A stretch of 64,000 bases of DNA from UBA5066 sp048500275 (lineage in GTDB: Bacteria; Acidobacteriota; Thermoanaerobaculia; UBA5066): the NCBI GenBank assembly GCA_048500275.1, contig JASNYI010000003.1, positions 620,001-684,000 on the forward strand, in the 5' to 3' direction. The notes under the pieces were generated by a model, which was given only the letters and a program-made list of their open reading frames with translations, searched no databases and was not told the origin of the DNA. The translations under genes and the position numbers were made by a program. Positions 16,915 to 24,786 of this stretch are shown in pieces. Each line of letters begins with the position of its first letter. Position 1 is the first letter of the stretch.

Positions 16915-18555
16915 TCATCCGCGCGCCACGGCCTCGGCGCCCGGACCGGCCGCCCCGGCGAGGCGCGGGGGGAGAAGCGGCCGGGGCCCTTCGAGCGGCT
17001 TCGGACGCGAAACGTAGGTGAGCGCGTTCTCTGCCTCCGCCTTCGCCCACCGGACGAGGCCGTGCGCGAGCATCACGAGGATCGAGCTCCTCACCGAGAA
17101 GCCGACGAAGCCCGGTCTCTTCCCGGCGTTGTGGTTCCCGTAGACGCCCAGTTCCTTCTTCCGCTTCGCGATCGAGATGAGCCTCCGCTGGTAGAAGCGC
17201 ATCGGGACGAGGCCGATCTCGGCCCCGTCGCCGTAGTAGGGGGGCATGCCGATCCTCTCGGCCGACCAGCGGTAGACGGGCTTCACGGCCACGAGGTAGT
17301 AGAGCGCGGTGTCCATCAGGAACGCCGTCGTCATCGTGTCGTAGTCGCCCATCAGGTGGTACTTGTCGCGGTAGATCGCCTCGTAGAAGTACCGGAAGAA
17401 GCGGTCGTACCCCTTGTTGTGGACCGCGTACTCCTTCTCCATCTCTTCCGCCGGGGTCCCGCCGAGCGACTTCAGGATGAGGTTCACGCGCATGTGGACC
17501 GAGAAGCTCATCTGGTCGAGGCCGGGCGAGTAGAACGGGTCGAGGAAACCGCCCGCATCGCCGACGCAGGTCCAGCCCGGCCCGATGAACCGGTCGACGA
17601 AGTAGGGGAGGGTGCCGAGGTACCGGCAATCCCCTTCCACGGGCTCGGCGTGCTCGAGCATCTCGCGCGTCAGCGGGTTCGCGTCGAGAAAGCGCGTCAG
17701 CTTCTCGAGAGGCGTCGCCCCCTCGGGCTGGACGAGTCGGTTGTCCCAGACGAGGCCGACGCTCGTCTCCCCTCCCCGGAGCGGGATGAACCAGATCCAG
17801 TAGCCCCAGCCGGTGAAGTGGTTCGTGGCGAGCCGCCGCGCGGCGATGACGCCCCGGACGAACGGGTCTGCCGGGTCGGTCCCCACGACCTCCTTCCCGT
17901 CGAGGTCCTTCACGTTCCGGTAGCGGACCCAGATGGAAGAGGTCGGATGCCCCTCCACGGGCTTGACGCCGCCGCGCTTCCTCGCCAGGAGGGCCTGCCG
18001 GCCGGTGGCGTCGACGACCCATTTCGCGCGGACCGTGACCTTCGACCCGTCCCCCTTCTCGACGGTGACCGAGTTCCCGGCCTCCCCTTCGAGGGAGAAG
18101 TCGACGACCTTCGCGGGCCGCCAGACCTCCGACCCTTCCTCGGCTGCCACCTTCAGGACGTGCTCGTCGAGGACGGCGCGGTCGAGCTGGAAGCCCGGGG
18201 TCCGCGCGAGCTGCGTCGGCCCCACCTCTGACGCCTCGCGGAGGCGCGTGACCTTCTCGTTGTGGAACCAGTAGCGGAACGCCTGCTTCTGGAGATGCTC
18301 GCGGCTCAGATGGTCGTAGAGCTTCAGGACCCGGGTCAGGAAGTAGGCCGAGATCTCGACCGTCGACTCCCCGACCTTCCAGTCGAAGGCGTCCGACTTC
18401 TCGACGACGAGGACCCTGAGGCCGGGGCTGCGTCGCCGGAGAAGGATGGCGGTGGCGGCGCCGGCGAGGGCTCCGCCGATCACGACGACGTCGTACGACC
18501 CCGGATCACTGCCGGCGGCCCGCGGCGCATTGAGGACCTGTTCCGTCCCGATCAT
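16915..18555 (-). CDS. FAD-dependent oxidoreductase, tryptophan-halogenase-like
   Basis: A 546-residue flavoprotein. The N-terminal Rossmann motif is VVVIGGALAGAATAILLRR; then VGESTVEIS, the FAD-binding aspartate region CVGDAGGFLDPFYSPGLDQ, and GYWIWFIPL, which resembles the WxWxIP signature of flavin-dependent halogenases and is absent from ordinary monooxygenases. Related proteins also include geranylgeranyl-reductase-like dehydrogenases, so halogenation is a possibility, not a claim; the catalytic lysine and glutamate could not be placed. The frame is open upstream, but ATG at 18555 is chosen because a promoter (TTGCCC, 16-base spacer, TATCAT) ends 7 bases before it, implying a leaderless message. 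Confidence 0.78.
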   Translation of the reverse strand: MIGTEQVLNAPRAAGSDPGSYDVVVIGGALAGAATAILLRRRSPGLRVLVVEKSDAFDWKVGESTVEISAYFLTRVLKLYDHLSREHLQKQAFRYWFHNEKVTRLREASEVGPTQLARTPGFQLDRAVLDEHVLKVAAEEGSEVWRPAKVVDFSLEGEAGNSVTVEKGDGSKVTVRAKWVVDATGRQALLARKRGGVKPVEGHPTSSIWVRYRNVKDLDGKEVVGTDPADPFVRGVIAARRLATNHFTGWGYWIWFIPLRGGETSVGLVWDNRLVQPEGATPLEKLTRFLDANPLTREMLEHAEPVEGDCRYLGTLPYFVDRFIGPGWTCVGDAGGFLDPFYSPGLDQMSFSVHMRVNLILKSLGGTPAEEMEKEYAVHNKGYDRFFRYFYEAIYRDKYHLMGDYDTMTTAFLMDTALYYLVAVKPVYRWSAERIGMPPYYGDGAEIGLVPMRFYQRRLISIAKRKKELGVYGNHNAGKRPGFVGFSVRSSILVMLAHGLVRWAKAEAENALTYVSRPKPLEGPRPLLPPRLAGAAGPGAEAVARG

Positions 18556-18562
18556 GTGGCGG

Positions 18563-18590
18563 ATGATAGTGAAACGGGTCCGGAGGGCAA
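18563..18590 (-). promoter_or_regulatory. Sigma-70-type promoter of the flavoprotein gene
   Basis: On the minus strand, TTGCCC (bases 18585-18590) and TATCAT (18563-18568) are separated by 16 bases. The ATG follows the -10 box by only 7 bases with no Shine-Dalgarno between, so the transcript would begin at or next to the start codon. Confidence 0.55.
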
Positions 18591-18686
18591 AAAGGTGCGG
18601 AACTCCCTCGCAATCAGTCGATTGCCCTCCAGGCTCACCGACGGGCTCGCCCTGTGTAGACTCGACGGCAGACAAGGAGGCCGACA

Positions 18687-19529
18687 ATGAAGCGAACCCT
18701 TCTGGCCCTCCTCCTCGTCGCGGCGCTCCCGATGGCCGCGGAGGAGATCACCGTCGAAAAGGTCCTGTCCGCTCACGCCTTCGGCGCGCCGGTCGAGAGC
18801 ATCCTCGCGCGAATCAACGACCCGGCGAATACGGTGCCCCCCATCCCCTCCGCCGACGTGGAGAAGCTCCGCGCGGCGATGGTGCCCGAGCCTGTCGTCT
18901 CGGCCCTTCTCGCGAAGGCGCCGCCGGTCGCGCCGGCCGGAACGGCGCACCAGCCCGACAACCCGAAGGCCATGGACCTCGTCAAGGCCGTCCAGGCCGG
19001 GACCTCCGAGAAGCTCATCGTCGACCAGATCATGCAGAACGGCGTGGTCCAGCGCCCCTCGCTGAACGACCTGATCTACTTCAAGGAGAACAAGGTCCCC
19101 GAGGGGATCATCCGCGCGCTCATGGAGGCCCCGCTCGTCGCCGCCGGCACCGCTCCTGGCTCGAAAGCCGCCCCGGCGATCCCGACGCAGATCGAGGTCG
19201 ACGACCTCGTCCGCAAGACCGGGCTCTTCGCAAAGAGCCGACCGGGCAAGCTCGTCCTCACGGCCGAGAAGATCGAGTGGATCGACGGCCGCAACCAGAA
19301 CGACAGCTTCGAGATGTTTCCGGCCGGCTTGAAGGCCGTTCATGCGGACTGCCTGGCCCGGCCCGACGGAAAGTTCTGCTACGAGGTCGAGCTCGAGATG
19401 GCCAAGGGCGGGAACTTCAGCTTCGTCGACGGCAAGAGCGACGTCGGGGGGAACGAGTCGATCAAAGCCCTTCTCGAGGCCGTGAAGACCTTCTACCCGA
19501 AGCTCCCGATCGTCGAGAAGGTCAAGTAG
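18687..19529 (+). CDS. Hypothetical exported protein
   Basis: A 280-residue protein with a clear signal peptide (MKRTLLALLLVAALPMAAEE) and a textbook ribosome site (AAGGAGG 8 bases before ATG). Two similar helical segments follow: one around FGAPVESILARINDPANTVPPI and one around AGTSEKLIVDQIMQNGVVQRPS. They look like an internal duplication of a small domain. The C-terminal ~110 residues form a beta-rich domain of unknown fold. A TAGACT box lies at 18657-18662 as a weak -10 candidate. It is divergent from the flavoprotein gene. No function is proposed. Confidence 0.68.
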   Translation: MKRTLLALLLVAALPMAAEEITVEKVLSAHAFGAPVESILARINDPANTVPPIPSADVEKLRAAMVPEPVVSALLAKAPPVAPAGTAHQPDNPKAMDLVKAVQAGTSEKLIVDQIMQNGVVQRPSLNDLIYFKENKVPEGIIRALMEAPLVAAGTAPGSKAAPAIPTQIEVDDLVRKTGLFAKSRPGKLVLTAEKIEWIDGRNQNDSFEMFPAGLKAVHADCLARPDGKFCYEVELEMAKGGNFSFVDGKSDVGGNESIKALLEAVKTFYPKLPIVEKVK

Positions 19530-19570
19530 CCGCCTCGAAACGGCCGGCGACGTGCATGGCGGGGCGGTGC

Positions 19571-19576
19571 TAGCGT
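19571..19576 (+). promoter_or_regulatory. Candidate -10 box for leaderless threonine synthase gene
   Basis: TAGCGT lies 6 bases before the ATG at 19583. There is no Shine-Dalgarno sequence in the intervening bases. This is the same arrangement as at 7586, 9576, 18563, 21995, 23090 and 23123. Confidence 0.35.
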
Positions 19577-19582
19577 TCCGCC

Positions 19583-20740
19583 ATGCGCTTTTCCTGCCTG
19601 ACGCACCTCTCCTGCACGAAGTGCGACGCCGCGTACGAGCCGACGCGCCTCCTCAACGTCTGCCCGGCTCCCGGGTGCGGCGGCTCCCTTTTCGCCGCGT
19701 ACGACCTCCCGTCGCTCTCGCGGGACGACGTCTCCGGGCGGGACCGGACGATCTGGCGATGGCACGAGCTGATGCCCGCGAGACGGCCGGAGGAGATCGT
19801 GACCCTCGGCGAGGGCGGCACGCCTCTCCTCCACGCCCCGAGGCTCGGCGCACGGCTCGGCATGGACGACGTCTGGGTCAAGGAAGAAGCCGGAAACCCC
19901 ACCGGCTCGTTCAAGGCGCGCGGGCTCGGCGCCGCGATCACGATGGCGAAGGCGCTCGGCGCCCGGGCCGTCGCCCTGCCGACGGCGGGGAACGCCGGCG
20001 GCGCCGCGGCCGCCTACGCGGCGAAGGCCGGCCTTCGCTGCCACGTCTTCATGCCGCGCGACACGCCGAAGGTCTTCCGGATCGAGTGCGAGGCCTACGG
20101 GGCGCACGTCACGCTCGTCGACGGCCTGATCGACGACTGCGGCCGGATCGTCGCGCAGCGGAAGGAGGCCGAGGGCTGGTTCGACGTCTCGACGCTGAAG
20201 GAGCCGTACCGCGTCGAGGGGAAGAAGACGATGGGGTACGAGATCGCCGAGCAGCTCGGGTGGACGCTCCCCGACGTCGTGATCTACCCCACCGGCGGCG
20301 GTACGGGCCTCATCGGGATGTGGAAGGCGTGGGGCGAGATGGAGGGCCTGGGCTGGATCGGCCCGGCACGGCCCAGGATGGTCGCCGTCCAGGCGGAGGG
20401 CTGCGCCCCGATCCCGAGGGCGTTCGAGGCGGGCCACCCGGTTTCCGTCCGCTTTCCCGACGCGCACACGTACGCGAGCGGCCTGCGCGTCCCGAAGGCC
20501 TACGCCGACTGCCTGATCCTCGCGATCCTCCGCGAGTCGAAGGGGGAGGCGGTGACGGTGACCGATGAGGAGATGCGCCGGGGGGTCCTGGAGCTGGCCG
20601 GAAGCGAGGGCCTATTCGCCGCTCCCGAGGGGGGCGCCGCCTGGATCGCCGTCGAGAAGCTCCTCGAAGCCGGGAAGCTCGACCGGGGCGAGCGGGTCGT
20701 CGTCTTCGACACCGGAACGGGCTACAAGTACGTCGAGTAG
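19583..20740 (+). CDS. thrC: Threonine synthase (zinc-ribbon type)
   Basis: A 385-residue PLP enzyme of the fold-type II (tryptophan synthase beta) family. The first ~45 residues carry a CxxC...CxxxxC ribbon (SCTKCDAAYE, NVCPAPGCGG), as in one class of threonine synthases. The cofactor lysine is in NPTGSFKARG, the substrate loop is PTAGNAGGAAAAYAAKAG, and the glycine-rich phosphate-binding loop is YPTGGGTGLIGM. It should convert O-phospho-L-homoserine to threonine and phosphate in the cytoplasm. Diaminopropionate-ammonia-lyase-like paralogues share these motifs, so the exact reaction is likely rather than certain. It stands alone, away from other threonine genes. Confidence 0.85.
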   Translation: MRFSCLTHLSCTKCDAAYEPTRLLNVCPAPGCGGSLFAAYDLPSLSRDDVSGRDRTIWRWHELMPARRPEEIVTLGEGGTPLLHAPRLGARLGMDDVWVKEEAGNPTGSFKARGLGAAITMAKALGARAVALPTAGNAGGAAAAYAAKAGLRCHVFMPRDTPKVFRIECEAYGAHVTLVDGLIDDCGRIVAQRKEAEGWFDVSTLKEPYRVEGKKTMGYEIAEQLGWTLPDVVIYPTGGGTGLIGMWKAWGEMEGLGWIGPARPRMVAVQAEGCAPIPRAFEAGHPVSVRFPDAHTYASGLRVPKAYADCLILAILRESKGEAVTVTDEEMRRGVLELAGSEGLFAAPEGGAAWIAVEKLLEAGKLDRGERVVVFDTGTGYKYVE

Positions 20741-20773
20741 GGGGGGCTCCGGAGGGCCCTTCCCTCCCTTCAG

Positions 20774-20794
20774 GCACGAAATCCGGATTCGTGC
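20774..20794 (+). other. Stem-loop in the 222-base gap before the RRM gene
   Basis: GCACGAA pairs exactly with TTCGTGC around a 7-base loop ATCCGGA. It lies 33 bases after the threonine synthase stop; no T-run follows, so it is a weak terminator at best. The rest of the gap to 20962 holds a TACCGT box directly after the stem and a long, pyrimidine-rich leader for the RRM gene. I recognise no riboswitch. Confidence 0.4.
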
Positions 20795-20962
20795 TACCGT
20801 ACCCTTGGCTTATTCGCCTCTCTCTCCGCCTCCTGATTCTCCGAGCTTCGGGCAGACGGCGCGGCAAAGCTGACGAGCAGGCCCCGTCCCCCGCACGCTT
20901 CTTTTCAACCCCTCTCGCAACCTGTTCGTCCCCGGACGATCGAGACAAAGCAAGGACTCCCG

Positions 20963-21241
20963 ATGAAGCTCTACGTTGGAAACCTCTCCTACACCACGAA
21001 CGACTCCACCCTCAACGACCTCTTCTCGCCGTTCGGCCAGGTCGAGTCGGCCCGCGTCATCACCGACCGCGACAGCGGCACCTCGAAGGGCTTCGGCTTC
21101 GTCGAGATGTCGAACGCCGACGCCCAGAAGGCGATGGGCGCGCTCAACGGCCGCGAGATCGACGGCCGCTCCATCCGCGTGAACGAAGCCAAGCCGCAGG
21201 AGAACCGCGGCGGCGGCGGCGGCGGACGCGGCCGCTGGTAG
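20963..21241 (+). CDS. RRM-domain RNA-binding protein with RGG-like tail
   Basis: A 92-residue cytoplasmic protein made of a single RNA-recognition motif. RNP2 is KLYVGNLSY at the N-terminus and RNP1 is KGFGFVEM around residue 42. The C-terminus is a glycine-arginine tail (RGGGGGGRGRW). Bacterial RRM proteins of this size (cyanobacterial Rbp type) bind single-stranded RNA and are often cold-regulated. The long leader (up to ~160 bases) and a strong terminator right after the gene indicate a monocistronic, probably abundant transcript; cold or autoregulation is inference. Confidence 0.93.
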   Translation: MKLYVGNLSYTTNDSTLNDLFSPFGQVESARVITDRDSGTSKGFGFVEMSNADAQKAMGALNGREIDGRSIRVNEAKPQENRGGGGGGRGRW

Positions 21242-21275
21242 TCCGTCCGGAAAGGACAGGCCCCTGAAGCCGTCT

Positions 21276-21313
21276 GCGGGAACCCGGGCCCGGCCCGGGT
21301 TCCCGCATTTCGT
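21276..21313 (+). terminator. Rho-independent terminator of the RRM gene
   Basis: A perfect 15-base-pair stem, GCGGGAACCCGGGCC with GGCCCGGGTTCCCGC, closes on a single C and is followed by ATTTCGTTT. It is 35 bases after the RRM stop codon. Confidence 0.9.
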
Positions 21314-21339
21314 TTCCGGGGGCTGGAAGGCGACGGAAC

Positions 21340-21513
21340 ATGGAAGCCGGCATCTGGATCCTCCTCGCCGTCGCGCTCGCGTACGGCACTCTCCGATTCT
21401 CGAGATCCCGCGCCGCCCGGAAGACCGAACGCCAGACCCGGGACGACAAGCGCGCGAAGCTCGCGCGCGACGACGCCCGGGCCATCCAGCGGACGCTCGA
21501 CGGCCGGCGCTGA
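21340..21513 (+). CDS. Small single-pass membrane protein, 57 residues
   Basis: A short gene between the RRM terminator and the convergent gene at 21556. The product starts MEAGIWILLAVALAYGTLRF, one transmembrane helix, and continues with a highly charged cytoplasmic-type tail rich in Arg, Lys and Asp (~37 residues, probably helical). A GGAAGG ribosome site lies 9 bases before the ATG. There is no match I can name. It is supported by the ribosome site, by hydrophobic-then-charged composition and by filling the gap neatly; expression is unproven. Confidence 0.55.
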   Translation: MEAGIWILLAVALAYGTLRFSRSRAARKTERQTRDDKRAKLARDDARAIQRTLDGRR

Positions 21514-21555
21514 AGGGGCCGGGCGACCGGCCCCCGGGCGATGCCCGCGCCGCGG

Positions 21556-21987
21556 CTACGTCATCCGGAGGAGGGACCCCTTTTTCCTCTCGTAGGCCTC
21601 CCCGAGGCCGAGCGCGAGCGCCACGTCGCAGAGGCGCAGCGCTTCCTCGAACTCGCCGCGGTCGCTCCGGAGGGCGATGCCGCGCTCGAGGAAGCGGAGG
21701 CCCGCGACCTCCCTGGTGAACCGGCGCCCCAGGTCCTTCCGCGCGACGTCGAGGTAGCCCTCAGCGGTCCCGAGCGCCTCGAGCGCCGCCTCTTCGTCCT
21801 CGGCTTCGGCCGCGAGCAGGGCGTACGCGAAGAACTTCACGCCGTTCGGCATGGAGTCGGACGACTCGATCGCCCGCGCGACGTACTTCCCCCCCTCGTT
21901 GCGCAGCGACGCCTCGCGGTGACCCGACAGCAGGTCGTCGAGGCGCTCCTCGGGGCTCTTGCGGCAGGGCTCGATCCGTTTCGCCAT
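21556..21987 (-). CDS. Hypothetical helical protein (TPR-like)
   Basis: A 143-residue soluble protein predicted mostly helical, with alternating small and large hydrophobic residues spaced as in tetratricopeptide-type helical hairpins (YVARAIESSD, FFAYALLAAEAEDEEAALEALG, FLERGIALRSDRGEFEEALRLC). No catalytic motif is seen. The start has no Shine-Dalgarno, but TACCCT lies 7 bases upstream on the minus strand. It lies downstream of pta on the same strand, 60 bases from its stop, and may have its own promoter. The TPR label is tentative. Confidence 0.6.
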   Translation of the reverse strand: MAKRIEPCRKSPEERLDDLLSGHREASLRNEGGKYVARAIESSDSMPNGVKFFAYALLAAEAEDEEAALEALGTAEGYLDVARKDLGRRFTREVAGLRFLERGIALRSDRGEFEEALRLCDVALALGLGEAYERKKGSLLRMT

Positions 21988-21994
21988 GGGCCGA

Positions 21995-22000
21995 AGGGTA
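21995..22000 (-). promoter_or_regulatory. Candidate -10 box for leaderless TPR-like gene
   Basis: Minus-strand TACCCT is placed 7 bases before the ATG at 21987, without a ribosome-binding site in between. Confidence 0.3.
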
Positions 22001-22047
22001 CGGGAGAACCGGCACGCCGGCGAGCCGGGAAGGGCCCGGGGATCCCG

Positions 22048-23079
22048 TCAGAGAGGCGCCGGTTGCGTCCTGCCGGCCGCCTGGAGGCTCGTCACCGCCA
22101 TTACGTCGATCACGTCGTCCACGGCGCAGCCGCGCGAAAGGTCGTTCACCGGCCGCTCGAAGCCCGAGAGGATCGGCCCGATCGCCCTCGCCCCTGCGAG
22201 CCGCTCGACCAGCTTGTAGGCGATGTTCCCCGAGTCGAGGTCGGGGAAGACGAGGACGTTCGCGCGACCCGCGACGGGGCTTCCCGGGGCCTTTCCCCGG
22301 GCCACCTCCGCGAGGAGCGCCGCGTCGGCCTGCAGCTCTCCGTCGACGGCCAGGTCCGGGGCGCGCCTCTTCACCTCGGCGAGGGCCCTGACGACCTTCT
22401 CGACCCGCTCGTGCCTCGCGCTCCCATGGGTGGAGAAGGAGAGGAGCGCGACGCGCGGCGTCAGGCCGCAGACCTCCTGCGCCAGTCTCGCTCCCGCGAT
22501 GGCGATCTGCGCGAGGAGCGGCGGGGAGGGGTCTGGGTTCAGGGCGCAGTCGGTGAAGACGAGGGCGCCGTCCGGGGCCGCCTCGAGGCCCTCCCGGCAC
22601 GCCATGACGAAGGCGCTCGACACCGGCCCCAGCCCGGGGCGCGGCCGGCGCACGCGGAGGGCGGGGTCGAGGGTGGACGCCGTGGACGTGCGGGCGCCCG
22701 CGACGAGGCCGTCGGCCTCGCCCGCCTCGAGGAGCATCGTCCCGAAGACGAGAGAGTCGGCGAGGAGGTCGTACGCCTCGGCTTCCGACGGGGCGGCGGA
22801 GCCGCGCGCCTGGCGCCAGAGTTCCGCGAGGCGCCTTCGCCGCGGGTCGGTCCGCGGGTCGGCGCAGGCGACTCCCGCGAGGGAGAGTCCGGCCTCCCGC
22901 GCGGCGGCCTCGATCCGGACGGGATCCCCGAGGAGCGTCGGCAGGGCGACGCCGAGCCGCAGGGCCTCCACGGCCCCGCGAAGGACGCGTCCCTCGTCGC
23001 CCTCGGGGAGAACGACGCGCGCGGGCTTCGAGCGAGCCCGCTCGCGGAGACGTTCGACGATTCCCAAGGGGTGCGGCAT
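22048..23079 (-). CDS. pta: Phosphate acetyltransferase
   Basis: A 343-residue cytosolic enzyme of the PTA/PTB family, the usual length of the short form. Recognisable blocks are VVLPEGDEGRVL at the N-terminus, DGLVAGARTSTASTLDPALR, LLSFSTHGSARHERVEKV, DGELQADAAL, NVLVFPDLDSGNIAYKLVER and the closing IGPILSGFERPVNDLSRGC. It exchanges acetyl-CoA and phosphate for acetyl phosphate and CoA. No acetate kinase gene is adjacent. The start lacks a Shine-Dalgarno; TATCCT lies 10 bases upstream. The promoter region is shared, divergently, with the acid phosphatase gene. Phosphate butyryltransferase is the less likely alternative. Confidence 0.9.
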   Translation of the reverse strand: MPHPLGIVERLRERARSKPARVVLPEGDEGRVLRGAVEALRLGVALPTLLGDPVRIEAAAREAGLSLAGVACADPRTDPRRRRLAELWRQARGSAAPSEAEAYDLLADSLVFGTMLLEAGEADGLVAGARTSTASTLDPALRVRRPRPGLGPVSSAFVMACREGLEAAPDGALVFTDCALNPDPSPPLLAQIAIAGARLAQEVCGLTPRVALLSFSTHGSARHERVEKVVRALAEVKRRAPDLAVDGELQADAALLAEVARGKAPGSPVAGRANVLVFPDLDSGNIAYKLVERLAGARAIGPILSGFERPVNDLSRGCAVDDVIDVMAVTSLQAAGRTQPAPL

Positions 23080-23089
23080 CTCGGGATCG

Positions 23090-23128
23090 AGGATACGGGA
23101 CCCGTGGACCTCCCGCTCTGGTTACACT
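23090..23128. promoter_or_regulatory. Divergent -10 boxes between pta and acid phosphatase
   Basis: Minus-strand TATCCT (23090-23095) lies 10 bases before the pta start. Plus-strand TACACT (23123-23128) lies 11 bases before the phosphatase start. Both genes lack Shine-Dalgarno sequences, so both may be leaderless. The whole gap is only 60 bases. Confidence 0.4.
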
Positions 23129-23139
23129 CCCCGCTTCAC

Positions 23140-23904
23140 ATGAGGATGATGACCCGATTCCGCATCGCTCCCCTCCTTCTCGTCCTGACCCAGCTGGCCT
23201 GCGCGCCCGCCGTCGCCCCGCGAACGGCCGCGTCGGCCGGCGAGGTCGCTGCCCCCCGCGCCGTCCCCACCGAGGAGCTCCACTGGGTCCGCGCCTCCGC
23301 GGAGTACCGGGCCGTCACCATCCAGACGTTCCGCGCCGCGCTCCGCGCCGCCGCGGAGGCGAGCGTCGGGCGTCCCGCGTACAGCTGGGCCGTCTGCGTC
23401 GACGCCGACGAGACGCTCATCGACAACTCGGGCTACGAGCTCGAGCTGCAGCGGGCGGGCCGGGTCCATACCGACGAGGCCTGGGTGGACTGGGTGAGGA
23501 GGAGGGAGCGAACCGCGGTCCCGGGGGCGAGGGCGTTTCTCGAAGGGGTCCGCAGGCTCGGCGGCCGCGTCGCCGTCGTGACGAACACGCAGCAGTCGCT
23601 CTGCACCGACGTCGCCGCGAACCTCGACGCCCTCGGACTCCCTCACGACGTCCTCGTCTGCCGCCCGGACGGCGCAGAGGACCGGAAGGAAGGACGCTTC
23701 GACAGCGTGGTGAACGGTACCGCCGCCCCGGCCGTCGGACCGGTCGAGGTCCTCGTCTGGGTCGGAGACAACATCCAGGACTTCCCCGGCCGGAGCCAGA
23801 CCCTTCGCGACGAGGACGAGTCCGCGTTCGCCGAGTTCGGCGTCCGCTACTTCGCGCTCCCGAACCCGATCTACGGGACGTGGGAGAAGAACGAGCCGCG
23901 ATAG
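23140..23904 (+). CDS. HAD-family acid phosphatase lipoprotein (subfamily IIIB)
   Basis: A 254-residue exported phosphatase. The signal ends in a lipobox (LLVLTQLACAP), so it is probably an outer-membrane or periplasmic lipoprotein. HAD motifs: I is CVDADETLIDNSGYE (nucleophile and acid/base Asp), II is VVTNT, and IV is VWVGDNIQDF. This is the class of e(P4)/OlpA-like acid phosphatases that dephosphorylate nucleotides such as NMN and other monoesters. ATG at 23140 is used; ATGs at 23146 and 23149 are possible. There is no ribosome site, and TACACT lies 11 bases upstream. Convergent with the HD-GYP gene. Confidence 0.88.
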   Translation: MRMMTRFRIAPLLLVLTQLACAPAVAPRTAASAGEVAAPRAVPTEELHWVRASAEYRAVTIQTFRAALRAAAEASVGRPAYSWAVCVDADETLIDNSGYELELQRAGRVHTDEAWVDWVRRRERTAVPGARAFLEGVRRLGGRVAVVTNTQQSLCTDVAANLDALGLPHDVLVCRPDGAEDRKEGRFDSVVNGTAAPAVGPVEVLVWVGDNIQDFPGRSQTLRDEDESAFAEFGVRYFALPNPIYGTWEKNEPR

Positions 23905-23937
23905 GCGGAGCCGACGGCCCTCGCGACCGGGGCGTCC

Positions 23938-24636
23938 TCAGCGGCCGGTCGACGGCGCCGCGAAGACGGGCTCCCCGTCGCGTTCGAGGATCCTGAGGAA
24001 CGCCGGGACGACCGCCGGGTCGAACTGCGTCCCGCCCCCCTCGCGAAGGTACTCCTTGACCTTCGCGGCCGGCCAGCCGGCCCGGTACGTCCGGTCGTAG
24101 CGCAGGGCGTCCCAGACGTCGACGACGGCGAAGAGCCGCGCCGCGAGGGGGATCTCCTCGCCCCGCAGGCCCCGCGGGTATCCGGCCCCGTCCCAACGCT
24201 CGTGGTGGCAGTACGGGATGTCGAGGGCGGGCCGGAGGAAGTCGACGCCTCCGAGCATCTGCCAGGCGTGCTCCGGGTGGCGGCGCATGAGAGCCTGCTC
24301 CTCCTCGTTCAGCTCTCCCGGCTTGCAGAGCACCGAATCGGGCAGCGCCATCTTCCCGACGTCGTGGAGGAGGGCGCCCCGGCGGATGTGGACGAGCCTT
24401 TCGCCGCAGACGCCAAAGTCCTCGGCGAGCCGCACCGTCAGGCCGACGACCCGCCGGCTGTGTCCCTCGGTCTCGCCGTCACGCAAGTCGAGGGCGCGGA
24501 TCCAGCCCTCGAGCGTCGCCTCGTAGGCCCGCAGGATCTCCTCGGCGCTCCGGACCGCCGCCGCTTCATACGAAGCGATCCTGGCCGCGTCCTCCGCACG
24601 GCGCCCCGCCGAATTCGATGCTCGTCTTTCTGCCAA
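23938..24636 (-). CDS. HD-GYP domain phosphohydrolase
   Basis: A 232-residue protein: a short N-terminal helix (~45 residues), then an HD-GYP domain. HSRRVVGLTVRLAE, LLHDVGKMALPD, RRHPEHAWQML and the hallmark HHERWDGAGYPRGL are all present, so metal ligands and the GYP motif are intact. It probably degrades cyclic di-GMP; no receiver or sensor domain is attached. The frame is open to a GTG at 24756, but the TTG at 24636 is preferred: a good promoter (TTGACC, 18 bases, TAGGGT) ends 20 bases before it, which would leave an upstream start outside the transcript, and CGGGGG precedes the TTG. Confidence 0.86.
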   Translation of the reverse strand: MAERRASNSAGRRAEDAARIASYEAAAVRSAEEILRAYEATLEGWIRALDLRDGETEGHSRRVVGLTVRLAEDFGVCGERLVHIRRGALLHDVGKMALPDSVLCKPGELNEEEQALMRRHPEHAWQMLGGVDFLRPALDIPYCHHERWDGAGYPRGLRGEEIPLAARLFAVVDVWDALRYDRTYRAGWPAAKVKEYLREGGGTQFDPAVVPAFLRILERDGEPVFAAPSTGR

Positions 24637-24656
24637 GGCACCCCCGCCGCGCGCGG

Positions 24657-24686
24657 ACCCTAGCGGAGTGGCGTAGCGGGGGTCAA
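24657..24686 (-). promoter_or_regulatory. Sigma-70-type promoter of the HD-GYP gene
   Basis: On the minus strand, TTGACC (24681-24686), an 18-base spacer and TAGGGT (24657-24662). It sits in the 185-base divergent region between the HD-GYP gene and the heme-sensor gene and helps decide the TTG start at 24636. Confidence 0.55.
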
Positions 24687-24786
24687 GAAACCCCTGCGCA
24701 GGAGCCCCGCCCCCGGGAACCCCTGCCCCCGGACGGCGCCCACGGGCGGCTGTCACGGACGGCTCGGCCCGGGCCGGACTCTCGAT

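Noticed and set aside
21175..21241. The GGC-repeat stretch at the end of the RRM gene as a microsatellite.
   Set aside because: It encodes the expected glycine-arginine tail of this protein family and is in frame.
24637..24756. A longer HD-GYP protein starting at the GTG at 24756.
   Set aside because: The extra residues are Gly/Arg/Pro-rich noise and the start would lie upstream of the TTGACC-TAGGGT promoter.
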